Source: an uncultured Oscillospiraceae bacterium
GTDB taxonomy: Bacteria > Bacillota > Clostridia > Oscillospirales > Oscillospiraceae
Assembly (NCBI GenBank): GCA_934572445.1
Contig: CAKTLD010000101.1
Location: forward strand, 1 to 7,005
Reading direction: 5' to 3'
DNA length: 7,005 nt
A program made the position numbers and the translations under genes. Positions 1 to 6,000 of the stretch are shown here, one piece after another. The notes under the pieces were generated by a model, which was given only the letters and a program-made list of their open reading frames with translations, did no database searches and was not told the DNA's origin. How positions within the stretch are numbered: the first letter of the stretch is position 1; the number at the start of each line of letters is the position of its first letter.

Positions 1-75
1 AGGGGTGTAGCCAAGCGGTAAGGCAAGGGACTTTGACTCCCTCATTCGCTGGTTCGAGTCCAGCCATCCCTGCCA
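1..75 (+). tRNA. tRNA-Gln (anticodon UUG)
   Basis: Complete cloverleaf with encoded CCA. The 7-bp acceptor stem pairs AGGGGTG (1-7) with CATCCCT (65-71), with one G-T pair, followed by discriminator G72 and CCA 73-75. The anticodon stem AGGGA/TCCCT encloses loop CTTTGAC (31-37), giving anticodon TTG at 33-35, which reads CAA/CAG glutamine codons. The T arm carries GGTTCGAGTCC. The gene begins at the first base of the window, so its promoter lies outside. A tRNA-Lys gene follows 42 bases downstream on the same strand. Confidence 0.97.
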
Positions 76-83
76 GCTTCCTT

Positions 84-100
84 CCGCTGCGGCGGTTTTT
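84..100 (+). terminator. weak terminator-like hairpin between the tRNA genes
   Basis: A 4-bp GC stem, CCGC (84-87) with GCGG (92-95), encloses a TGCG loop and is followed directly by TTTTT (96-100). It lies 8 bases after the tRNA-Gln CCA end. The stem is short, so termination may be partial. The T run leads straight into a TATAAT box for the next tRNA. The alternative is a processing hairpin in a dicistronic tRNA transcript. Confidence 0.35.
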
Positions 101-105
101 ATAAT
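100..105 (+). promoter_or_regulatory. candidate -10 box for tRNA-Lys
   Basis: A perfect TATAAT lies 12 bases before the mature 5' end of tRNA-Lys, a spacing that would place transcription start around 111-113 with a very short 5' leader. No good -35 is visible: the bases 16-17 upstream are C/T-rich and match TTGACA poorly. It could be a fortuitous AT-rich stretch after the T run. Confidence 0.4.
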
Positions 106-117
106 ACAACAGGACAT

Positions 118-193
118 GCTTCGTTAGCTCAGTCGGCAGAGCACCTGCCTTTTAAGCAGGGTGTCCGGGGTTCGAATCCCCGACGAGGCACCA
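118..193 (+). tRNA. tRNA-Lys (anticodon UUU)
   Basis: Complete 76-base cloverleaf with encoded CCA. The acceptor stem pairs GCTTCGT (118-124) with ACGAGGC (183-189), with one T-G pair, then discriminator A190 and CCA 191-193. The D arm contains AGCTCAGTCGG. The anticodon stem CCTGC/GCAGG holds loop CTTTTAA, anticodon TTT. The T arm is CGGGGTTCGAATCCCCG. A strong terminator begins at the base right after CCA, so this is the last gene of the tRNA unit. Confidence 0.98.
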
Positions 194-228
194 GACCCTT
201 GAGATCGCAATGATTTCAAGGGTCTTTT
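194..228 (+). terminator. Rho-independent terminator after tRNA-Lys
   Basis: The stem GACCCTTGA (194-202) pairs perfectly with TCAAGGGTC (216-224). A193-T225 and an inner ATC/GAT pairing can extend it. It is followed by TTTT, C and a T-rich stretch through 237. The stem abuts the CCA end of tRNA-Lys, so the terminator hairpin would lie directly 3' of the mature tRNA. Confidence 0.92.
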
Positions 229-440
229 CTTATTTTCCTCTAAAAGTTTGACCTCCTGCGTTCCCCATCAAAATTCAGGGACGCTGCTTATACCTGCGAA
301 GCGCATACCGCCCCACATTCCGGCGGCGTCTGCCGAAGCGGCACGCTTCCGGGGCGGCGGTGCGGATGCGCCGCCGTCTCCGATATATTCCATTATGGCT
401 CCGGGGGGAGTGCAGAACATTTCGATTGCATGCGTGCTGG

Positions 441-464
441 CGCGCTTGCTTCGCTTCAAGCGCG
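441..464. repeat. 8-bp perfect inverted repeat (hairpin)
   Basis: CGCGCTTG (441-448) is mirrored by CAAGCGCG (457-464) around the 8-base loop CTTCGCTT. No T run follows on either strand, so it is not a terminator. It is one of the hairpins in the gene-free tract. Confidence 0.6.
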
Positions 465-604
465 TGATCTGCTCGGGGCGGGCCGCCGCAAAGCAGATGT
501 TGGAGCGGAGCGCTGCCGACGCACAGACGGCAGCGGGGGCCGCGCCGGCAAGAAGCGCTGCCCGAGGTCGATGCGGCCCCTGCCGGCGGCACAGGGCGCG
601 CAGG

Positions 605-654
605 AATACCGCGGGGAGAATGTATACTGCGATTCGGTATTTGATGGGAATACC
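605..654. repeat. pair of mutually exclusive hairpins
   Basis: The segment GGTATT (636-641) can pair with AATACC on either side: upstream at 605-610 (7 bp when the flanking C-G pair at 611/635 is included) or downstream at 649-654 (6 bp, 7-base loop). Only one can form at a time. The downstream AATACC also touches the arm of a third hairpin that starts at 654. This is visible in the sequence; any switching role is speculation. Confidence 0.4.
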
Positions 655-757
655 ACCGCCGTAACGGGCGGCGCCGGCGGTGTGTCATTATCCAGCCCCG
701 GAACATCTTCCGTCCGGCGCGGCGATCTCCTGCTGAAATGTGGGAACAGCGTCCTGC

Positions 758-801
758 AGCGATATTCCTTTGGACGCAGCGCGTCCACTATGAGCGATAT
801 T
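758..801. repeat. 9-bp direct repeats flanking a perfect hairpin
   Basis: AGCGATATT occurs at 758-766 and again at 793-801. Between them lies a perfect 7-bp hairpin, TGGACGC (771-777) and GCGTCCA (781-787), with a 3-base AGC loop. The symmetric arrangement resembles a protein-binding or recombination site, but no partner gene is nearby and chance cannot be excluded. Confidence 0.5.
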
Positions 802-815
802 GAGGGGCCGGACCG

Positions 816-858
816 AAAAAAGAACGGGGGAACGGAAAACCGTCCCCCGTTCTTTTTT
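816..858 (-). terminator. strong bidirectional terminator
   Basis: A stem of about 19 bp with one bulged A (831) runs from A816 to T858. It comprises AAAAAAGAACGGGGG, then ACGG, loop AAAA (836-839), then the complement. The outer A/T pairs give a U run on both strands. On the - strand it lies 29 bases after the anti-sigma stop codon and ends the sigma operon. On the + strand it would stop any transcript crossing the gene-free tract. Confidence 0.92.
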
Positions 859-886
859 GCAGAATTCTGCCATGCCCGCTGTTCGT

Positions 887-1873
887 TCACACGGCATCGT
901 GTTTTTGCCAGTACAGCCGGAGCGCCAGCAGCGCCGCACAGTACAGCAGCGTACCGGCCAGCACAATAAGCGACAGATCACGCTGCAGCTGATAACTCGT
1001 CGCCGTAAATCCCTTGACGAGCAAATGTCCCAAAAGATAGCACATCGGCACGAGTGTGCCATAGCCCAGCGGCACGGCGGCCCGCTTCCGGCGGAAAACG
1101 AGCCATGCCAGCCCCAGTCCCGCCAGCAGAACGAGCGCCAGCAGCGCGTAATAGCCCAACGCCAACCGCGGCAGCGACACGACGCCTCCGTCCGCGCTGC
1201 CGCAGAGCAGAACGGCCTCCTGCCCGTTGTTCGGTGAATAGTAGACTGCCGCACAGTTCGTTGCGTCAAGCGTGAAAAGCGTGCGTGCGGATTCCGTCCT
1301 GCCGAGTGCGCTCAGCAGCGCGTCCATCTCGCGCTGCGAGTGGTCGCCCGTGTCCGGTGCGTCAAAGGTGCCGCGCCATGTGTCGAGCGGCGTGCGCCAT
1401 GCGGTGATGAAGTAGACCGTCTTGCCGCTGTCCGGGTCCTGCGTACTCGTGACCTCCGAGCCGGACACAGGCGTGAGCAGGTTGACGGAAATGCTCTCAA
1501 CGCCGCTGAGGTCCGCAAGCCCCTCGGCCGTCACCGCGCCGTCCGCGCGTGCGACCGTCCACTCCGTCTCGCTGTACGGCAGATACTGCGGCGCGGTGAG
1601 GTACGCGAACCCCGCCGTGGCCAGCGTCAGCGCGAGCGTGACAGCCAGCAGCACGGCGGTCAGCTTCCTGCGCCGGAGCTGCCGCTTCAGGTCGCGCAGC
1701 GGCTGCGCGCTGACGGGCGCGGGCGTCACGTCCGCTTTCAGCGCGTCGAGCTCGGCGCGGCAGGCCGCGCACTGCGCTAAATGCTCGTCCACAAATTCCT
1801 TCGTCTCCTCGCGCAGCATGTCTTCCTCGTAGAGCGGTAAAAGATCCTGCACGATGCTGCAAGTTTTGTCCAT
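887..1873 (-). CDS. zinc-finger (zf-HC2) membrane anti-sigma factor
   Basis: Product of 328 residues, the probable antagonist of the ECF sigma factor encoded just upstream. Residues 1-45 form an anti-sigma zinc-finger domain with an H31-x3-C35-x2-C38 core. Cys5 sits in the usual N-terminal position of a fourth ligand, and the CxIVQDLLPLY opening is typical of Firmicutes YlaD-like proteins. A basic linker (60-70, rich in Arg) leads to TM1 at about 71-92. An extracytoplasmic domain of about 145 residues (93-236) follows, then TM2 at 237-260 ending in RRKR, a weaker TM3 at about 266-287 and TM4 at about 299-321. Charge placement puts both termini in the cytoplasm. Start choice: ATG is one base after the sigma stop codon (TGA-A-ATG), with GGAGGA inside the end of the sigma gene, indicating translational coupling. 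What the outer domain senses is unknown, and I recognise no family for it. Release of sigma would require proteolysis or conformational change, which is known for such families but not shown here. Confidence 0.88.
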   Translation of the reverse strand: MDKTCSIVQDLLPLYEEDMLREETKEFVDEHLAQCAACRAELDALKADVTPAPVSAQPLRDLKRQLRRRKLTAVLLAVTLALTLATAGFAYLTAPQYLPYSETEWTVARADGAVTAEGLADLSGVESISVNLLTPVSGSEVTSTQDPDSGKTVYFITAWRTPLDTWRGTFDAPDTGDHSQREMDALLSALGRTESARTLFTLDATNCAAVYYSPNNGQEAVLLCGSADGGVVSLPRLALGYYALLALVLLAGLGLAWLVFRRKRAAVPLGYGTLVPMCYLLGHLLVKGFTATSYQLQRDLSLIVLAGTLLYCAALLALRLYWQKHDAV

Positions 1874-1874
1874 T

Positions 1875-2351
1875 TCAGTCGTCCTCCAATCCCTCGCGGA
1901 TCATGCGCTTGGCGCGGTGATACGTCACGCATGCCCAGTTTTCCGTTTTGCCGAAGAGCGCGCCGATATCGCGGAAGCTCTTCTCGCCATATACGCGCCA
2001 CATGAACACTTCTTTGTACGGATCAGGCAAATTGTGCAAATGCTGCTGAATACACTCCGCCGCACTGCGGTCCGATACGCGTTCGGCAACGTCTTCCGTG
2101 GGAGTTACGCACTCGTCGAGCGGAGTCAGTCGGGCATTTTTGCGCGTTTGCGTGCAGTACAGGTGTTTTGCGATCTGACACAGCCAGACGCGGACGCTGC
2201 AGTCGCCGCGGAAGCTGTCCAGCGCGGAGAGGGCGCGGAAGAAGGTCTCGGCGGTCAATTCCTCGGCGAGGGAGGCATCGTTCGAGAGCGAGAGCAGATA
2301 GCGGTAAACATCGTCAAAGTAAATAACATAGACCTGTTCGAAATCCGTCAT
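1875..2351 (-). CDS. ECF-family RNA polymerase sigma factor
   Basis: Product of 158 residues, a normal length for a minimal sigma-70 ECF factor with only regions 2 and 4. Region 2 spans about residues 8-72 and includes YFDDVYRYLLSLSND, the acidic EELTAETFFRA helix and the RGDCSVRVWLCQIAKH segment (2.4-like, promoter -10 recognition). Region 4 spans about 98-152 with LPDPYKEVF followed by the helix-turn-helix KSFRDIGALFGKTENWACV and YHRAKRMI, which contacts the -35. Start: ATG at 2351 has AAGGAGG (2361-2367) 9 bases upstream, an excellent site. The gene is first in a two-gene operon, its stop lying one base before the anti-sigma start. A candidate self-recognised promoter lies 28-53 bases upstream. 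The ECF subgroup and regulon cannot be assigned from the sequence alone. Confidence 0.93.
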   Translation of the reverse strand: MTDFEQVYVIYFDDVYRYLLSLSNDASLAEELTAETFFRALSALDSFRGDCSVRVWLCQIAKHLYCTQTRKNARLTPLDECVTPTEDVAERVSDRSAAECIQQHLHNLPDPYKEVFMWRVYGEKSFRDIGALFGKTENWACVTYHRAKRMIREGLEDD

Positions 2352-2378
2352 GCGCTCTCCCCTCCTTCCTGTCTATAA

Positions 2379-2404
2379 GACGCACGAAAGCGCGTTTTCT
2401 TACA
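2379..2404 (-). promoter_or_regulatory. candidate ECF-type autoregulatory promoter of the sigma operon
   Basis: On the - strand TGTAAG (2404-2399) is followed after exactly 16 bases by CGTC (2382-2379). Bacillus ECF promoters have the form TGAAAC or TGTAAC, 16-17 bases, CGTC/CGAC, so the match is 5 of 6 to the TGTAAC form plus a full CGTC. Transcription would begin near 2371, leaving a leader of about 20 bases with the ribosome binding site. The -35 directly abuts the T run of the terminator upstream. A TATAGA at about 2377-2372 could instead belong to a housekeeping promoter, but no -35 fits it well. Confidence 0.45.
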
Positions 2405-2435
2405 AAAAAATCCGTCCCGCAGGACGGATCTTTTT
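2404..2435 (-). terminator. Rho-independent terminator after the zinc-ribbon gene
   Basis: An 8-bp perfect stem, ATCCGTCC (2410-2417) and GGACGGAT (2422-2429), closes a CGCA loop. A run of seven T follows on the - strand, and TCTTTTT on the + strand makes it potentially bidirectional. It lies 13 bases after the zinc-ribbon stop codon and just upstream of the sigma operon promoter. Confidence 0.9.
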
Positions 2436-2447
2436 ATTTGCCGGGCG

Positions 2448-2858
2448 TTACGCCTTGATGATCTTCCTGCGGCCGCACCTGGGGCACGTCAGCTCGACCC
2501 TGCCGACGCCGCGGGGCACGCGGCACCACGCGCCGCAGGAGCAGCGGGCGTATTTATGCGCCGTATCGGCGCGGCGCGCCTTCGCGCCGCGGATATCGTT
2601 CAGGACGGGGCCGGCCCAGGCGAGGAACCTTGCGTTCTCGGCGCGGCGGGCGGTCAGGTTGCGCGAGAACATGCGCAGCAGGATCATGAACATCAGAACC
2701 ATCGTGACGAAGTACAGCACGACGGAGACAGCCTGCACACGCACGACGGCGCCGACCAGACTGAGCAGCAGCTCGAGGCCGAAGAGCGCCCAGCCAAGCG
2801 CGTCCACGCCATTGCGGCCATACATAAAGCGATAAAGGGCATTGCGCAGCTTGTTCAC
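2448..2858 (-). CDS. small membrane protein with C-terminal zinc ribbon
   Basis: Product of 136 residues with the GTG start at 2858. Two hydrophobic helices (about 20-38 and 41-63) are separated by a tight VVRVQ turn, so the protein is probably a hairpin in the membrane. A basic, Arg-rich linker (64-102) follows, then a zinc ribbon: C106-x-C108, C112, RVPRGVGRV, then C125-x2-C128 and a basic tail. The KYxRCxCG...RVPRGxGxxxxTCPRCG pattern belongs to a small zinc-ribbon group common in Clostridia. Its first knuckle normally reads C-x2-C; here it is C-x-C with an extra Cys at 112. The frame also opens at a GTG at 2900, but that codon falls inside the promoter, whereas GTG 2858 has GGGGAG 9 bases upstream. 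Single-gene unit with its own promoter and terminator. Function unknown. Confidence 0.78.
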   Translation of the reverse strand: MNKLRNALYRFMYGRNGVDALGWALFGLELLLSLVGAVVRVQAVSVVLYFVTMVLMFMILLRMFSRNLTARRAENARFLAWAGPVLNDIRGAKARRADTAHKYARCSCGAWCRVPRGVGRVELTCPRCGRRKIIKA

Positions 2859-2867
2859 GGATAACAA

Positions 2868-2873
2868 CTCCCC
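2868..2873 (-). promoter_or_regulatory. ribosome binding site deciding the GTG start
   Basis: GGGGAG on the - strand lies 9 bases before GTG 2858 and is the only purine-rich Shine-Dalgarno match upstream of the zinc-ribbon coding sequence. It sits downstream of the extended -10, so it supports the shorter 136-residue form. Confidence 0.7.
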
Positions 2874-2890
2874 AAAAATTTGATGGGAGT

Positions 2891-2899
2891 ATTTTAACA
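2891..2899 (-). promoter_or_regulatory. extended -10 promoter of the zinc-ribbon gene
   Basis: On the - strand TGTTAAAAT (2899-2891) matches the extended -10 TGnTATAAT with one mismatch. Transcription would start near 2884, about 26 bases before the GTG start. No clear -35 is visible 16-18 bases upstream, which is acceptable for extended -10 promoters. Confidence 0.5.
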
Positions 2900-2940
2900 C
2901 GCTTTGCAGGCGGGGAAAAGGGCTATCACAGAAAGTTTAC

Positions 2941-2974
2941 AAAAAAGGCCGCCCGTTCCGTGGAACGGGCGGCC
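2941..2974 (-). terminator. Rho-independent terminator of the SLH gene
   Basis: A perfect 13-bp GC-rich stem, GGCCGCCCGTTCC (2947-2959) and GGAACGGGCGGCC (2962-2974), is followed on the - strand by TTTTTT (2946-2941). The innermost pairs must open to make a loop. It lies 36 bases after the SLH stop codon. Confidence 0.94.
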
Positions 2975-3010
2975 GCCAGAGACATGGGAAATGCGCTATG
3001 GGGAATCAGA

Positions 3011-6000
3011 TCACGCGAGGGCGCGATACAGGAAGGTCACTGCATCGCCGCGGTTGCAGGTGCCGTTGGGGTCAAAGATGTTGTTGTAGCCGGTGGCGAT
3101 CTTGTTGTTCGAAGCCCAGAGGATGGCGTTGTAGTACGCGCTGTGGGTGGTCTTGCTGACATCCGTGAAGTTCAGGGAGCCATAGACGGGGGGGGTGTTC
3201 TTGAAGCGGTACAGGAAGGTCACGATCTGCGCGCGGGTGCAGGTGTCATTGGGCGAGAACTTGTTATTGCCGGTGCCGGTGGTGATGCCCTGCTCGGTGG
3301 CCCAGAGGATCGCCTTCATGTAGTCGGCGTGCTTGGTGGCGCTGACGTCCGTGAACTTGTTGGAATTGCTGCGCGGCTCGGGAGAATGGGCGGCGCGCCA
3401 CAGGAAGGTGACGATCTGGGCGCGGGTGCAGCCCGTCTTCGGGGAGAAGGTGGTGGTGCTGGTGCCCTTGGTGATGTCGAGGTTGACGGCCCACTGAACG
3501 GCATCATAGAAGTAGTCGTAGGTGTGGACGTCGACAAAGTTCATGGTCTGCTTGACCTTGATGGCGACGGTGCCCTCGGCCTTTTCATTTCTGGTGCCGT
3601 AGGCGGTGAAGGGGATATAGACGATATCGCCGGTCTTGGCAAAGCGGGAGGTGACATAGGTCACATCGTCAAGGTCATAGTTCTTGCTGGAGGACTTGGG
3701 GTTGTAGTAGAACTCGTCCTTGCTGTCCACGGTGGAGTTGACGCCGTAGGCGCTGTAGTAGCGATAGAGGGCGCCGGTGCCGCTGAAGTAGGAGGTGACG
3801 GCCTTGTTGCTGCCCACGTCGAAGGTGACGTAGTCGAGCGTGGCGCGCTTGGAGCTGGTGTTCAGGAAGCTCTGGAAGTGGGAGGAATCGAACTTGACAG
3901 AGCTGTTCACGCCGACCTCGTAGACGATGTCCTCGTTGACGACGGAGATCACAACGGTGCCGCTGTAATCAAATTCCTTGGTGTTGGCCTTGGAGGTGTA
4001 ACCGTCCTTGTAAATCTTGCCGTAGGCGGTAAAGCCGATGGAGATGGTGCCCTTGGCCTTGGCGACAGACTCAAAGGTCACGTCATCGACGTCCTCGATC
4101 TTGTCGTTTCTGGCGATCTTGCTCTTGCCCTCGTACAGGGTGCCCTCGGTGCTGGCGGAAGGCAGAGAGAACGTGACGTAGCTGATCTCGATGTCGTCAT
4201 TTCTGGAGCTGTAGCGATCATCGTTGTCGTAGGCATAAGTCTTCACGAAGTCATCGAAGTCTGCCTGCTTGAAGTCGACGGAATCGCCGGCAACAACATT
4301 GTACTCGATGGTGTAGGACTTCTGAGAAACTTCAATGGTGCCGGTGTAGGCAACATCCTTGTTGCTCAAGCCGACGACATACAGGGTCACCTTGCCGGTG
4401 GTCTTGGAGAACGCGGAAGCGGGGATGGTGACGGTATCATCATCGTCGAAGAGCACCCAGCCGGAGCCGGACTTGGTATTGCCGTCCCAATAGCCGTCAT
4501 AGTTGGAGGAAGCAAGGCTGCTGGGGGTGAAGGTGCGGCTGCTGCTGGAACCGCTCACAGAGCCGCGGATATAAACCTTGCCATAGTCAACGACATCGTC
4601 CACATCGAAGGACACGCTGCTGTTGGCAGAGGAACCGGTAACAGTCTCCTTAATGTCGCCAGCGGAGGTGACGGGGATGGTGAGCGTGATCACATAGGTG
4701 TTGTTGTCATCGCCGGTCACGGTCATGGTCATCGTGGCATCGCCGATAAAGCCATCGGCGGCACGGAACTCGAGATCGTCATTGACATCAACATTGCGGC
4801 CGGAGGCAGAGACCTTATTGGAGCCATAGTAGAGCAGGCCACCCTCGTCAGCCTTAGTCGGAACGCCGGAGAGGTTGATATAGCTGCTGCTCTTAACGCT
4901 GACACGAGAAGGCAGAGCCTCGTTGGCGGCGGCTTTCAGATCGCTGTAATCGAACTCGAGCTTATCGCCGTTTTCAACCTTATCAAGGCTGGCGCTGAGC
5001 AGCTCGCCGGTGACATAAATCGTCTTCGCGTCGAGGGTCTTGCCCTTATAGGTGGCCTCGACCGTAATCGTCACATCGCCATTGGCGTCAAGAGTGATGC
5101 GGGTCGCGCCCGTGGTATTTTCGGTGGAAGAAAGGGTCACAACATTGCGCTTGCTGGGTGCGAACGTGTACTTGACTGTACCGGTGACCGCTCTGTTAGT
5201 TCCCCAGTTGATCACGGAGGCGGTAATATCTTCGTAAGCGCCCTTCTTCGAAAGCGTAACGCTCTCCTTGTTCAGGGTCAGACGAACGTTTTCATCAACG
5301 ATCGTATAGGTGCAGGTCGTGTCCTTTACGGGAGTCTCGTTGTCGCCGGAGAAAACCTTGCAGGTCAAGGTAACGGCTCTGGTCGTATTGACAGTCGCGG
5401 CGGAGGTCAGAACAAAGGTATCACCGGTCCCAACCAAATTACCGCTTGCATTATACCATTTATAGTTGGGATTCTCGACGCCCGTGGAGGATGCGGTCAG
5501 TTCCAGTCTGCCGCCCTTGAGAACTTCGTAGCTGCCGCTGACCTTCTCAACGTTGCCGGTGATGGACAGCGTAAGCGCAGTGACGGGGATCGTTACGCGC
5601 AGAGGAACATCGACTGTCTTGCCATTGGAAGTAACTGTGACATTGCAGGAAATGGTCTTGCTGGCAGCGGTCGCATCGGCAGTCCAGCTCGCGGTGTTGG
5701 TGCTGCTGGAAACGCCAGTCCAAGTCCAAGCGGTAGCGGCAGCTTCAGTTGCTTCACCGTTTGTACCGAGCTTCACGCGGGGAGTGCCAGTGACTTCAAG
5801 GGAAACAACGTCGCCTTCCTTGACGCCAGTGCGACCAACTTCGTTGCCGCCCACCTTGGCGGTGAGGGAAAGGCCATCAACGTAAATAAGCTGGGGAGCA
5901 GCTTTGACGGTGACCTGGGCAGAACCTTCCACAGGAGAATCAATTGTGCTGTTACCGTCAACCTTTTTGACGGTAACAGTGCAGGTGACAGTCTTTACGC

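Larger units (their letters stand above)
231..815. other. gene-free, hairpin-rich GC tract
   Basis: No convincing gene was found on either strand. The open frames here overlap one another in several frames on both strands, are rich in Arg, Ala and Pro as expected of noncoding GC-rich DNA, lack good ribosome binding sites, and resemble no family I recognise. The sequence does hold a series of perfect inverted repeats: 355-363 with 368-376 (9 bp with one G-T, loop GGAT), 441-448 with 457-464 (8 bp), 511-518 with 528-535 (8 bp), 543-550 with 581-588 (8 bp), 605-611 with 635-641 (7 bp), 654-661 with 675-682 (8 bp) and 771-777 with 781-787 (7 bp). It is bounded by the tRNA terminator on the left and a bidirectional terminator on the right. 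It could be a structured RNA, a decayed gene or plain intergenic DNA. No known RNA family signature (RNase P, tmRNA, SRP) was recognised. Confidence 0.5.

Noticed and set aside
355..682. CRISPR-like or REP-like array
   Set aside because: The hairpins in this tract differ in sequence and spacing. There is no recurring direct repeat with regular spacers and no cas gene.
118..815. Integrated mobile element using tRNA-Lys as attachment site
   Set aside because: There is no integrase, excisionase or phage gene, and the 3' end of tRNA-Lys is not repeated elsewhere in the window.
248..969. Open frames on both strands in the tract after the tRNAs (for example 248-664 and 430-969 on +, 275-706 and 456-890 on -)
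   Set aside because: They overlap each other in several frames, are Arg/Ala/Pro-rich as noncoding GC-rich DNA tends to be, lack ribosome binding sites, resemble no family, and some run through the terminator at 816-858.
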